Assembly: GCF_032118995.1 (NCBI RefSeq)
Contig: NC_092655.1
Coordinates: 10,903,917 to 10,967,916 of the forward strand
Source: Asterias amurensis
Taxonomy: Eukaryota; Echinodermata; Asteroidea; Forcipulatida; Asteriidae
DNA length: 64,000 bases
Reading direction: 5' to 3'
Shown: piece by piece, positions 26,501-37,600 of the stretch
Position numbering within the stretch: position 1 is the stretch's first letter
Layout: each line of letters opens with the position of its first letter
Notes under the pieces: model-generated
What the model was told of the DNA's origin: nothing
What the model saw: the letters and a program-made list of their open reading frames with translations, nothing else
The model's database searches: none
Made by a program: the position numbers and the translations under genes

Positions 26501-28102
26501 AAGTCCCTCCCTTTCTCCGCCTGACTTCATTTTAAAAAAACATAGGGTTTTTCAACCGATTAGTTTGCAGACACTATTTTGAAGATTAAACGCATGGTGT
26601 TTTCCACCTTTCCAGTCACACCAAGTGATTTATTTAGAGCATCTGACCATGGCAGTAAGACATCTATCTTCATTATGGCATCTTTTATAGCTTAGAGGGA
26701 GTTCATTGGTAGTCCACACAGGCCAGTAAACAGTTTCAAGCATCACTTACATCCATCACCTCAAACCCCAGAGTTTTATTCTTTTATGCCCCACTTTATC
26801 CATACCCAGCATCTACATTCCAGATTGTCCACAGGGACACGTTTTCTCTATAAAAACATCCAAGGCCAAGTCAAGGTAGAAAAGTAACTCAAGAAATACC
26901 CTCAACAAACTTCAGTTATTTCTTTTGAGTACAGGCTTTTGTAACTAGCGCTTTTTGAGCAAGTGAGTAATCCCTTCAGCATTGGACCTCTCATTTCAAG
27001 TGTAACTTAGTAAAACTTTAAAATAATTATTTTTGTCCAGCACCTGAACAAAACAATCAATGATTATGTTAAATTTGCATCGAGGATAAAGAATATCTTG
27101 GTTGGTTGTACCCAATATCCATTTTGATTTTACCCAAAACAATTGTTCATAATTCAGTCGGTCAGTTCATTTAAGGGAAAAGTTGCCACACTTTAGGGGA
27201 TATTGGCAGTGGGTCTTTTTTCCAGGAATGACCTTCAGCACATTTCAGGTTTATTTTGATTGTGGCAATCCCAATAAAATATTTCAGAAATTGAGTCAGC
27301 AGAAATATCGTTAAGATGGATTGGTAGACCTACCTAAACGACTTTTATAATCAGTGCTCTTTCCAATTCAAAATCATCTTTTATTTTAATCTCCACAAAA
27401 CAAATCTACATTAAGTTTCAGAGATTGTTTGAAGACAAAAGAAGTGTTAGCTAATCTTCTTACATCTCAGAAGTAGATTGTTTCAATTGAACCACACACC
27501 TCCCCACTTCACACCCACAAAGCAAGTAACCACTCGGAGTTGAAAGATTGAAGTAGATCAAACCATTGGAAAGAAACCATATAAGGTATGAAAAACAAGC
27601 CGCAGCAATTTGTACTTAATCTAGTCTACAACAGGGAGCCAAAGAAAAGAATGCAAGACTGGTGTGATATGATCTCTATGACAAGTGATGTAGCATGTTT
27701 GTGTCATACTACTAGAACGTGAATGCTTGTAAACAAAGGCAGAAACTGTGATGTACTGTAGGATGTATTATAGGATCATGGAGTGTAGAAGGACCAACAG
27801 TAGCTTTTCTGTATCAGGACCGCAATAGTTGTTGCAGCATGTATGTTCAGCATGTATGTTTATAAACAAAAGAGGCATGATAATAAAATCGCAGAGTAGG
27901 ATAACATTTATGCTCTCTCTGGACTCTCTCTCTACAATCTCCTTCAAGATGGTTTGAGGGGAATGGTTACAAAACCAACTTTTTTCATTGTGGTGAATCA
28001 ATTATGTTTTCCGATTCCAACCAAGCAATCAAACTGAGGTTATGTTTAAACTAGTGGCAGACTGTTGGCAGTATTTTACGCACATTTGATGGATCCATGA
28101 CA

Positions 28103-28142
28103 TTTCTCACCATTTTAATTTCTTTCTCACCATTTTAATTTC
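28103..28142. repeat. Tandem duplication, 20-bp unit
   Basis: The unit tttctcaccattttaatttc occurs twice in tandem with no mismatch. Confidence 0.85.
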
Positions 28143-28929
28143 TTAATAACCTTCGTTCATTTACAAACTGTATAATTCATTCAGGAAATGATAGGTTACA
28201 GCAGACTTACATGTAGATTAGTCTGATTAGCAGTCAGGCTAACAACACCAAAATTAATAGGCTACACTGAGAGTGTAAAGAGTCAAAAGTCCAAGTGTTC
28301 AAATAGTGTAATTAAACAAACATCGCACACACAATCAAACTGTAATCCTACAGAAACCTTCAACTTCCATGATGAAATCACTTAGTCAGAGCAACCAAGA
28401 ATCAAGCAGATTACAATACAACTAGATTTATCTTTGAGAATTTATCCAAACTATAAGATCTTACTCAATCAACTCACCAATTCGTAATTGGCCTATAGTT
28501 ATGAGTAAATGATTATATCCAAAACATTTGAGCATTATAATTTGTTTTGTTGATTAAACTCAATTTCAAAACATCAACAACTGAAAGTCTAGCCCACTCA
28601 GGACGTCGACCGCTACATACACCAACATGGATTGAGACAATATTAAACTTGTTTCACATAAATAATGTAAGCCTTGAAGGTACAGATATGATGATACACC
28701 ATGTCCATGGATACACAAAAGACACGAGACATGTTGAATGAAGGCACCGAGGCGTGATATGATGGGGGCGGAAACCAGGGGGTTGCTAATCAGCTAGTTT
28801 TAAGTAAATAACAAGTGATATTAAACGAACCTAACGAAACAACTAAGTATTGTTATGGATCCTCCACCAAACGCACACTCCCACAAATTAAACAAATTCT
28901 ATTTGATTTTGTCTCAATCTTTGAAATTG

Positions 28930-29235
28930 AACTTACCGCCTAGTCGATGACTCTGAGATTCCGTCATGGCTGCTGGCATGGCGTTGATACGTCTAACGGA
29001 TAAAATCTCACCACCACTCCTCGGCCCGGTAGCAAGAAAGTTCCCGTTAAACGCCACACACAGCGGTGTTGGATTCGCTTGGCGTTACCCGAGTTTACAC
29101 GGATGGACGCTTGACTTGTTCGCAGGTGACAGGAAAATAATGTAAACAACCCACTCACACACACACGGAGGCCGATTACACCGGGTTGCCCTTACCTAGT
29201 CATTCACACGCGCTGAGTAATGAGGATTGCCGGCG
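28930..29235. promoter_or_regulatory. CpG-rich promoter-like patch
   Basis: CpG dinucleotides are far denser here (cctcggcccggtagc, ggcgttacccg, cacacgcgctg) than in the AT-rich sequence on either side. The patch overlaps the minus-strand donor described above and includes a (CA)8 run at about 29151-29166. It may also drive HPS1, whose first coding exon lies 5.4 kb downstream and must be preceded by a noncoding exon. Confidence 0.4.
28937..28979 (-). CDS. Possible first coding exon of a minus-strand gene
   Basis: On the minus strand an ATG at 28979-28977 begins MPAAMTESQSHRLG. The frame then ends in phase 1 at a consensus donor (ggcG|GTAAGT, donor bases 28936-28931). A second in-frame ATG lies at 28967-28965. 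Upstream, the frame stays open with no ATG back to a TAA at 29087-29085, and it translates to plausible-looking protein, so a non-AUG start is conceivable. The exon sits in the only CpG-rich patch of the left half, as expected at a promoter. I do not recognise the product and found no second exon with confidence. A 5' exon of a noncoding transcript is the main alternative. Confidence 0.35.
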
Positions 29236-29589
29236 GAACCAGACTACTGAATATGTATGAGTAAAAGTCCAGCGAGTCATAAACTTGGAAGTCGCAGCCG
29301 AGTTTGAATTTTTTATTATAAGGAACTGTTTTATATGGTTTATTTCATGTGAAAAGTTGGTTATATAACCAACATTGTTATATAAATTTTCCGAAAGATG
29401 TTTTAGTTTTCAAAATACTGATGAAAGGCATTATGGAATGTATAGAGGGCGCTATTCCATTAATGCAAGTTCGCTCGTGAGGAGAACCTGGGATTCCATG
29501 GCTGCACTTTTTGTGTTAAAATGATTTTAGAAACAATTATTGGATTTGAAAGAAAAAATATTGCCCGGGATGGCATTCAAGTTCCTTAA

Positions 29590-29971
29590 AGGAACACGTT
29601 GCCTTGGATCGGTCGAGTTGGTCTTTGAAAAGCGTTTTGTGACCGTTTGTTATAAAATGCATATGGTTAGATAGATGATGTAAAAGCAGAATACAATGAT
29701 CTACACAAATATGCCTCAAAATTGCGTGGTTTTCTTGTTACCTCGTCCAATAACACGGTCGGCCATTGGGAGTCAAAATTTTGACTCCCATAGTGCCCGA
29801 CCGTGATAGTTCGCGACGTAAAAAGAAAACCGTGCAACTTTGAGTGATACTTGTGTGGATCATTATATTCTACTTTTACAACACCTTTCTATATACATTT
29901 CATAACAAGCGTTTCCAAACGCTTTTTATAATAATTATACCAACTCGTCCGATCCAAGGCAACGTGTTCCT
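29590..29971. mobile_element. 382-bp TTAA foldback MITE, copy 1
   Basis: The ends read AGGAACACGTTGCCTTGGAT and its complement, with TTAA on both sides (29586-29589 and 29972-29975). The arms run nearly the full length; the centre holds cggccattgggagtcaaaat and its complement. A second copy of exactly the same length lies in NOA1 intron 5 at 52655-53036. The TTAA duplications suggest piggyBac-type mobilisation. Confidence 0.9.
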
Positions 29972-30783
29972 TTAAGCACCCTTGGTTGGTGAAAGCCTTC
30001 CGCGAGAACTTGGGGGAAAAGAACATTCCAGTTCTTGTAAAATTGTAAAGAGATCATGAGATGGGCTCAAGTGACATGCTTTTAGACAAATTTATTATTG
30101 TTGCATGTTTGTTCAATCGAGGTTCTCTTGAGTTTGTACCCGGCGGAGACCTTACCGGAACGGCTGAACAATGAATGCCAGTAATGGTAAACGCAGTTCC
30201 ACCAACTAGGAAACTTTACGATAATTTCCACACGATGTCATGATTGTGTTTAAAGTAGAAAAAGAGAAGCAGGGAACAAATGCCGCATTTGCATATAAAA
30301 ATTGCCGTTTTCGCCTCTATATTAACCTAACCCCGAGGACGGTTACGTATCGCATCTATGCACTCCTGATAGTAGAATAAAATGAAAAGGAAAATATGCA
30401 TGGTATGGACGTAGGATTACGTGATAGTGACAACAAAAAAGGCAAGATTATGCATTTCCCTACCTCCTTTTTCTACTTTTTTGATACATTGCTTGATTGG
30501 AAGTAGATGACCGGAGGTAGGGACAAGAGACACTTGCATGAAATGTGACAATGATTTCCACTACTACCAGCATATCGTGCATAAGTTGGTGACAACAGGG
30601 GCAAAACCGGTACATTTTAATTTATGCAAATTATGCATATTATTCCAATACTTCCCCATTTCTCTTCTTTGATATGTCAACAGTTGTTTGGGAGGGTTTC
30701 AAAAGACATTTTCCTTAAAAAAAAAAATGTTGCAATTACTTTTTGTGTAGGTCAATATCCAGAGGATGTTTGATTAATTAGCT

Positions 30784-31036
30784 GGACCCCATTAATTATT
30801 TTCATAGAGCTGCTAAGCACAACAATTTGCTAAGCATGAAATTTCTTCTTTGACAAAAACAGATTACAACCAAATTTCTATTTGTTGCATATTACTTTTT
30901 ACTGTTATTCAACTGTTGTTTGCTTATTCTATAAATCATGTTGAATTTTTTTTTTGCTATCTTGTTTTTATCGAGGAAGAAATTTCATGCTAAGCAAATT
31001 TTGTGTGCTTAGCAGCTCTATGAAATTGGGCCCTGG
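30784..31036. mobile_element. Foldback MITE of the GGGCCCAATTTCATAGAG family
   Basis: Left arm: ttcatagagctgctaagcac with aatttgctaagcatgaaatt. Right arm: the complement, ending ctatgaaattgggccctgg. The span is about 250 bp with an AT-rich loop. Related ends occur at 35325-35375 and 44124-44239. Confidence 0.75.
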
Positions 31037-31393
31037 CTTCATTCGGGCTCTTGGTGGCGCGTGTTTCCTCAAAGGTTTGTCTACTGCATGCTGCTGCTGC
31101 CTGGTCGACGCACGTCACATCGTGTGCTGAAGAATATGAGAGGAGTAGACTTTTGTTTTTGTCTGTTTGCTTTGCCTAGCTGTAAAAACCGGAGATAAAG
31201 GTATGGAGGAAAGTTTCAATTGCCCTTGTCAATAGTCAGCTACTTCGCCTTTGTTCTTTGTTGTGACCCTGATACCCCCAATATTGCAATGATTTGGAGT
31301 AATTGCAGAATACCCGCCACCGGGAAGCACCCCAAACAAATAGTTTGAACTGTCAGTGTCACTGCGTACGCGAAGGGTCTGTATGATGAGTAT

Positions 31394-32117
31394 GAATGCT
31401 GGTCGTCTCGCCACCTGACAAGCTCGCCACCAACAAAGTCGCCCCCCTGCAAAGTCGCCCCCTACCCGGCTCGCCCCGGGTTGAAATAAAGTCGCCCCCT
31501 GGGCTGGCAATGTCGCCCCCAAACAATGTCGCCCCCTAGCAAAGTCGCCCCCTGACAATGTCGCCCCCAGCCAATGTCGCCCCCTAGCAAAGTCGCCCCC
31601 AGATGTTGTTCAGAAAATAATTAAGACTACAATAATTATGGTAAAAAAATATAGTTAAAACATTTTCAGAAAAATTTCCATCTGAAGTAATGTGCTTGTG
31701 GAAGATCTAACCCTAACCCTAACCCTAACCCTAACCCTAACCCTAACCCTAACCCTACCCTACCACTAACCCTAACCCTAACCCTAACCCTAACCCTAAC
31801 CCTAACCCTAACCCTAACCCTAACCCTAACCCTAACCCTAACCCTAACCCTAACCCTAACCCTTACCCTAACCCTAACCCTAACCCTAACCCTAACCCTA
31901 ACCCTTAATTATTTTCTGGGGGCGACTTTGCTAGGGGGCGACATTGGCTGGGGGCGACATTGTCAGGGGGCGACTTTGCTAGGGGGCGACATTGTTTGGG
32001 GGCGACATTGTCAGGGGGCGACTTGGAACAACTCGGGGCGAGCCGGTTAGGGGGCAACTTTGCAGGGGGCGACTTTGTTGGTGGCAAGCTTGCTAGGTGG
32101 CGAGATGACCAGCCCCC
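31394..32117. mobile_element. Inverted-repeat element enclosing a telomeric array
   Basis: Two arms of about 215-230 bp (31394-31625 and 31906-32117) are inverted copies. Each is built of minisatellite units of about 17 bp of the type GTCGCCCCCTAGCAAA or GTCGCCCCCTGACAAT. The outer ends share GCTGGTC(g/a)TCTCGCC. ATGAGTAT lies directly outside both (31386-31393 and 32118-32125), consistent with an 8-bp target duplication. The interior holds about 80 bp of AT-rich sequence and then about 200 bp of (CCCTAA)n. There is no transposase gene. The superfamily is unknown; an 8-bp duplication is compatible with hAT. Confidence 0.75.
31707..31908. repeat. Interstitial telomeric repeat (CCCTAA)n, about 33 units
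   Basis: Nearly uninterrupted CCCTAA hexamers with a few variants (ccctaccctaccact near 31755 and cccttaccctaa near 31861). TTAGGG is the usual animal telomere unit. The array is enclosed by the inverted minisatellite arms, so it is internal to the element and not a chromosome end. Confidence 0.97.
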
Positions 32118-32319
32118 ATGAGTATAACTACATGTATGTTATCGACCCTCATTTGTTTTCGAACCCCAACTTTGAATTTCATTTATCTAGTCTTGGTGCA
32201 AGTCTTGCACAAGAATTTCACAAATCAAGAAACTGTTATTCAGCTCAGTAACTAGACGACATGATTTATTCTTGTCATTTGACATTGACATTGATTGTGA
32301 AAAACTGAAATCAGCGGTT

Positions 32320-32405
32320 AGCTGCTGGGGATTCGAACACGGTGACTCGAACCCACAACCTTGTGATTGCAAGGCCTGCAGTCTAACCACTTGACCACGG
32401 TGAAC
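32320..32405 (-). mobile_element. tRNA-like SINE head or tRNA pseudogene
   Basis: On the minus strand, caccgtggtcaagtggttag (A box) is followed by a B box gtgggttcgagtc and a second, repeated GTTCGAATCCCC. The acceptor stem pairs at six of seven positions, but the anticodon stem-loop cannot be folded with a seven-base loop. A functional tRNA is therefore unlikely. Confidence 0.5.
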
Positions 32406-32424
32406 AGTCTGAAATGGGGGAAAA

Positions 32425-32925
32425 CCATAGAGCTATATATATTGACTAGAGCGCTAACACCCCGTTATACACGCACTAAGGTTTTGAAGCCGTGTGGGCG
32501 CATCCATGTTTATGTACAAACCAATACAAAAGCTTGAAATTTTGTACGGCAATTGTACGGCTATTTGCATGATCGTGCGTCTGTTCTTTTTTATGTGCCA
32601 TCGAAGCAAAAAATGCAGTGGATGTGAACGCACAATCTGCTGATCGTCGCACAAACTGCGAGCGTCATGTGCGTCATGATTAAAAGGCGCGTTTACCTTT
32701 TTTTTTTAGTACGGCAATCAAGTCGAAGTTACGGTTTTCGTAGCGCGGACGCACGCGAGTGGACAGTTGCGTAGGTATACGCACACGCCGAATGTAAAAT
32801 AATCGCGGCAATGTGTGTTCTCTTAAAATTGCAAATTCATGCAACACACCAAACATGTCTGCGCCCAGGGTGGCTTCAAAACGCAGAGCAAGTTAGCGCT
32901 CTAGTCAATATATATAGCTCTATGG
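32425..32925. mobile_element. About 500-bp foldback MITE, CCATAGAGC ends
   Basis: The termini read CCATAGAGCTATATATATTG (continuing ACTAGAGCGCTAAC) and the complement. GGAAAA lies outside both ends, a possible 6-8-bp target duplication. The interior is rich in CpG (cgcacgatc, gtacggcaat) and contains a second, looser inverted repeat. Confidence 0.85.
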
Positions 32926-33386
32926 GGAAAACAGATTGTTTTGAAGTGTTTGTGCTTCAAGGGGGTTGGGGTGTTTAACTGTCATGCCTTGTGAAGGTGT
33001 GATATCTCCGGATTCTAATCAAGTAGCCATTATATGTCTTGGGACAAAAATGTAATTAGATTTGTTTACTTTAATAGTAATCGAATGAGAATTTTGATTT
33101 ATTTTTCATCCTGAATGTTCATTAAAATACCAACCAATGAGAGGTTTGAAAACATATGACGTCGCTCCATTAGCAATGTAAATAATGGATTAGCTCTCGT
33201 AACAGAAAAACAAAACTTTTCAGATTTCAACACACGATGAAGTGTAAGTGTCATTGTAAAAAAGCTTGGATAGATGATTTAAAAAAAAATCATTTAGTTT
33301 TTGATTGTGGACAATTTTTCTGTTATCCTACTGAACCATGTCACCAGGATACAGTGCCCCAGCTACTGGGTCTACTGATTGATATA

Positions 33387-33847
33387 ATGCTACTGAAGGT
33401 GTAGATAGCCCTATGCATAGATTTGTGGATAACTTCATGGCGCCACCACTTTGACTTTTAACTAATTTTTTTATCCGTAAACAAAATTGATTGATTGCTA
33501 CAATTGAAGGAACACGTTCATGTGCGCACTCCGAAAAAAGTTGTCAAGCAATCTCAACGATCTTGACAACTTGCTCAATTTCTGAGTGCGCGTATGTACG
33601 TATTCATATTATAATTTAATTCGGATTCTTTTAACTGTAGCCATCGATCATATTGGTTTTTTTCTATTGGTTAAGGGAACCCGCCTCACTATGAGAACTG
33701 TGCGCGCCTCGAAAATTAACAAGTTTTAAAGATCATTGAGATTTGTTGAAAATTTCACACAATTAAAAATCATTTTACCCATGACGTGTAATGTTTTTTT
33801 GAACAAATCTAGGCGTAGGGCTATCTACAACTTCAGTACAGTAGCAT
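33387..33847. mobile_element. About 460-bp foldback MITE with nested hairpin
   Basis: The ends read ATGCTACTGAAGGTGTAGAT and, reverse complemented, ATGCTACTGTACTGAAGTTG; the match continues through agatagccctaygc. A nested hairpin lies at about 33521-33597 (gcgcactccgaaaaaagttg / caacttgctcaatttctgag). Confidence 0.75.
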
Positions 33848-34691
33848 AAGATCGATAAGTTTCATGATGCAGATCGTTGCACAAAAGGAAAGCGAAGAAA
33901 TTGATATCAGTGGTGCCAGGGCCAAGGATACGGAGTGGATCGGACCAATTTATGGGGCTACCTCAGGCTCAGCTCAGGTGTAAAACAAGCAACAAAACAT
34001 TGAGAAAATGGTTGCGTCGAGCGCATATTTTTTCCAACCTTTGTTAGGCCCTTATTATTATCTAGTATATTACTAGAACTTTGACTATGATGAGGTGTAT
34101 TGTGCTAACTGCTATCAATGTGCAAACCCATTGAAAATCTTTTTAAAATTTGGTTGCCCAATTACAGCTTTCTTAAAGTTTTTTTTTAGAAACAGGATCT
34201 TGCCAAAATGAGGGTACCTATGTGTTTGTTGTCACAGTGAGTTGGGACAGGTCCAGAAAACCAACTCTGCTAAACAAAATTACAAAAAATCATAATTTCT
34301 CACCGTTATTACGGAAGGTGAAGATGAATTGGTGATAATTTGCAATTTTTTTGACCTGTGCTGAGCTTAATGAGAATACAATGAACATACAGAGCCTAAT
34401 CTAAGCGAGACCCAGTTTCTAAAAAGAACTGTAGGTGCAAATAAACAGGACGAGCAAAAAGTGACTACTTGATTATGTACGACCTAGTTTGAGAATTGTG
34501 GAGATGATTAGTGGATCAAACCTCATTGTTCTAGGTAGGAGTATTATTCCTCAAATCTTTTTGATCGCTTGACTTGACCAGAAATAAACTAAAATTAATT
34601 TGCTGTTTAATAAGATAATTTGTTCCTTTCTCTTTGCAGTGGCCTGGAGACCTCCCCGTTTGATTTGCTTGAATATCGCAAAGTAGTCATC

Positions 34692-37600
34692 ATGAAATGC
34701 CTAGTGGTTTTTCGTAACCCTAGCATGCCTGACATTGTGCTCTTGAAGGCTGATAAAGCATTCATTAATCATATCAATCAAGCAGCGAGGGAAAGACACT
34801 TATTGGTAAGTGGTAGGATTTAAGCCATCCTTGTTGGGCTGTGCAAATGGTTTGCGTAAGCCTTTGCTTTCTGCCGATCCAAGATTGCCAGCAAGATTCC
34901 AGTAAACAAGCAACATTTATATCTGTGTCTAACCAATGAGCTATCTACCCCTATGTAACATTCCTTTGGAAGGCAGTGCCGTCTTGTATGACTGTGGTCG
35001 GCTAGACCATAGTCAATTTGTGTCAAACTTAGGACATTAAGTGTTAATAAGTGTTTTTAGTCAACATGATTTAAGTTTGTTGTACATTATTTCTTAAGAC
35101 ACTTTGTTTCTTCCTCTGATTATTGCATACAGGAAGACGAGTCCGATGTGGATTATTTGGATATTTCGGTAGCAACTCAGTTTTTCTCACCCATCGTAGC
35201 ATCCTACGCTGCAATGTCAAATGAGCTTAATTCTCCATACTCATCAATAAAAACTCATAATGACTTTTTATTTGTCCTGAGGCAGGTAAGGATTCAAATA
35301 GCAATGTTGTTGTTGTTACTCAGGGGCCAATTTCATAAAGCTGCTTAAGCACATAAAGTAGCTAAGCACAACAACAGCTGTAATGACAAGATATATGGTT
35401 GGATGGTTGGTTTGAATACCAAGGAAAATAATAAGCTTAAACTATGAATATATTACCCAAACCCTTCATGATCCAGCTTACACAGGACAGTCATAAATTT
35501 CTAGACTGGGTTTTTGTTCAATTGTTTTATTGTTTGTTCTTAATAATTAGTGCGATGGTTATCTTTACATTGCTGTGAATGGTGATGAGACTGAGTCAGA
35601 GCTATTTCTTCAACGCAAACTGCAAGTTCTTCAAAGGCTTTTAACATTCTACTATGGACCTATATTAGACCAGTAAGTATAACCATTTTTTGTCATATGA
35701 GAATAAAAGAGAATCTATTTGGTTAAATTTTTCTAAAATTATAGTTATCAAAGAGATATATTTCGGTTTAAAGTCACCTGGAAATATAATTTGTTTTCTT
35801 TCAAACATAAGAGTATATGCTTACGAACAATAAAACAATTTTTTTAGTAATTGTTTGTCACGATTTATATGTTTAAAAAATATATAAAGTTGTTTGGGGG
35901 CTGACTCCGCCTACCCCTTTTGTGACGTCAATCAAGGCAGACTTTGCCTGCAATGCGTATAGTAAACACACGTGCAAAGTACATGTACGTCCAAGTCGTG
36001 AGTTTGTACATTTCAAAAAGTGTTTGTCTGCATTCAGCAGCAATACACCTGGTCGGCATTGCTGGAAAAAAAACAATTTTTGTTGTTGTTGAAACGTACA
36101 AACTCACGATTTGGTCCGTATATGTACTTTGCAAATGTGTTTACTCTAAGCATTACAGGCAAAGTCTGCCTCGATTGACGTCATAAACAGCGCCCTCTCG
36201 GGTCGGGGTCTACTCTTAAATTTGTAAATAACATAAGAACTGATTTTTTAAAACCTTAGTTAACTGTTTATTCACATTCCACTCATCGAAACACATATGT
36301 TAGTGACAAAAGCTTTATTTTGAAAAAATACCACTTCTAGGTGACTTTAATGATGTAAATTTCCGACAAGTGTACATGTATGTAAACAAAATATACGCGA
36401 ATTACAATGGCGCGTCGTAGCCATGTGGTTAAGAGCACCGGACCCAAGCTCTAGTGTTTCTGATCAGCAGAGTGTGTGCCCTTAAGCAAGACATTTGACC
36501 ATATTATTTGCTTCATCCTTCGGATGGGACATAAGGCCGTAGGTTTGAGGAGTTGTGTAATGCACATAAAAGAACCCACTTACACTCATCACTGAGAGAA
36601 TAGGCTTGTCCCTGTGTGTCTGAATGCACTTAGCACATTATAACTCTTATAATTTATAATCTTATCAATTACATCTCATAACTAAAAAAAGAAAAAATGC
36701 ATTAGAATGTTTCTCTCTGTTCAACTGCCTTTGAGTAATATAATATTTTGAAAGAAGTGTGTTAATCTGCAGGACTGCAGGTCACGTTCCTTTACTCTTA
36801 CACACAATTTATTAAGGCTGGAAACCGCCACACCACACCATGGTCACGATCACCTAATCACAGTCTGCCTGTTCAGACTTTGATATGACTGACCCCCGTG
36901 CTAAGAGTGCGTTTATTTGGCTGTGTAAATCGGAACCAAGCAAATGCACCCTAAACCATTAAATGGTTTTGGAAGGATTTGGTTTGTTAATGGGTTATGT
37001 TAATTTGATTGTTGTTGGTAAAAATTAATGCCTGACCCTCTATTGATGTTGTGTATGTTCATACAGGCTACGACCAGATACTCAATCAGCAAGGAAGACT
37101 GTATGGGAAGAGTTTACCAGAGTGATTGACACATGGACAGAGCTGTATAACAAAGAACAGTGCTTCCTAGTTGAGGTAATCATATTATTTAATGGCAGGT
37201 TTTACGGTTGGTAAATACTCCAAGAATTAATCATTGTGAACTTTCATTTTTTTTAAATCCTAAACTACTATGTATTACTGTAAACTACTCATAATTTGAA
37301 TATAATTGACAATTTTTGTTAACATGTGTAATGTAGGGCAGCAATACAAATAAATGTGCGTGTGAGTAACTGTAAAACCAACTTGTTAAGAAACACCTCA
37401 GCTGAAGATAAGGTATAACATTTTGTGAAATAATTCCCTTCAAAGGAGTGTAGTTTTTAGAGAGGGATTCTAAAACATTTCAATTTGAGAATCATTTACT
37501 TGGGCTCTAAACTGGCATTGTGTGTACTCATACCAAAAATTGCCAATTTTATTGTTCCGAGGCATTTCTTATGACATAAACGTTTAATTCTGAAAAGAAC

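Larger units (their letters stand above)
747..28936. other. Gene-poor stretch, intergenic or giant intron(s)
   Basis: I found no exon here that I can support. The open frames are short, AT-biased and lack paired splice sites or recognisable domains. If the exons at 502-746 and 28937-28979 belong to one minus-strand gene, this would be its introns. Apart from the MITEs, SINEs, LINE tails, hAT element and small tandem repeats listed separately, the sequence is unremarkable AT-rich DNA. Confidence 0.6.
29236..34639. other. Transposon-packed spacer upstream of HPS1
   Basis: No coding exon is visible. The stretch holds at least five foldback elements, an interstitial telomeric array and a tRNA-like fragment, listed individually. 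The noncoding 5' exon of HPS1 should lie here or at the CpG-rich patch, but I cannot place it. Confidence 0.6.

Noticed and set aside
26741..26880. Small minus-strand exon before a GTAAGT donor
   Set aside because: Only about ten codons are open, the acceptor is poor, and nothing nearby supports a gene.
31707..31908. A true telomere or an assembly join
   Set aside because: The array is only about 200 bp and is enclosed by inverted arms with a shared flanking octamer, so it is internal to an element.
31229..32087. Several frames rich in Pro, Gly and Ala in the telomeric element
   Set aside because: They are translations of the GTCGCCCCC minisatellite arms in both directions.
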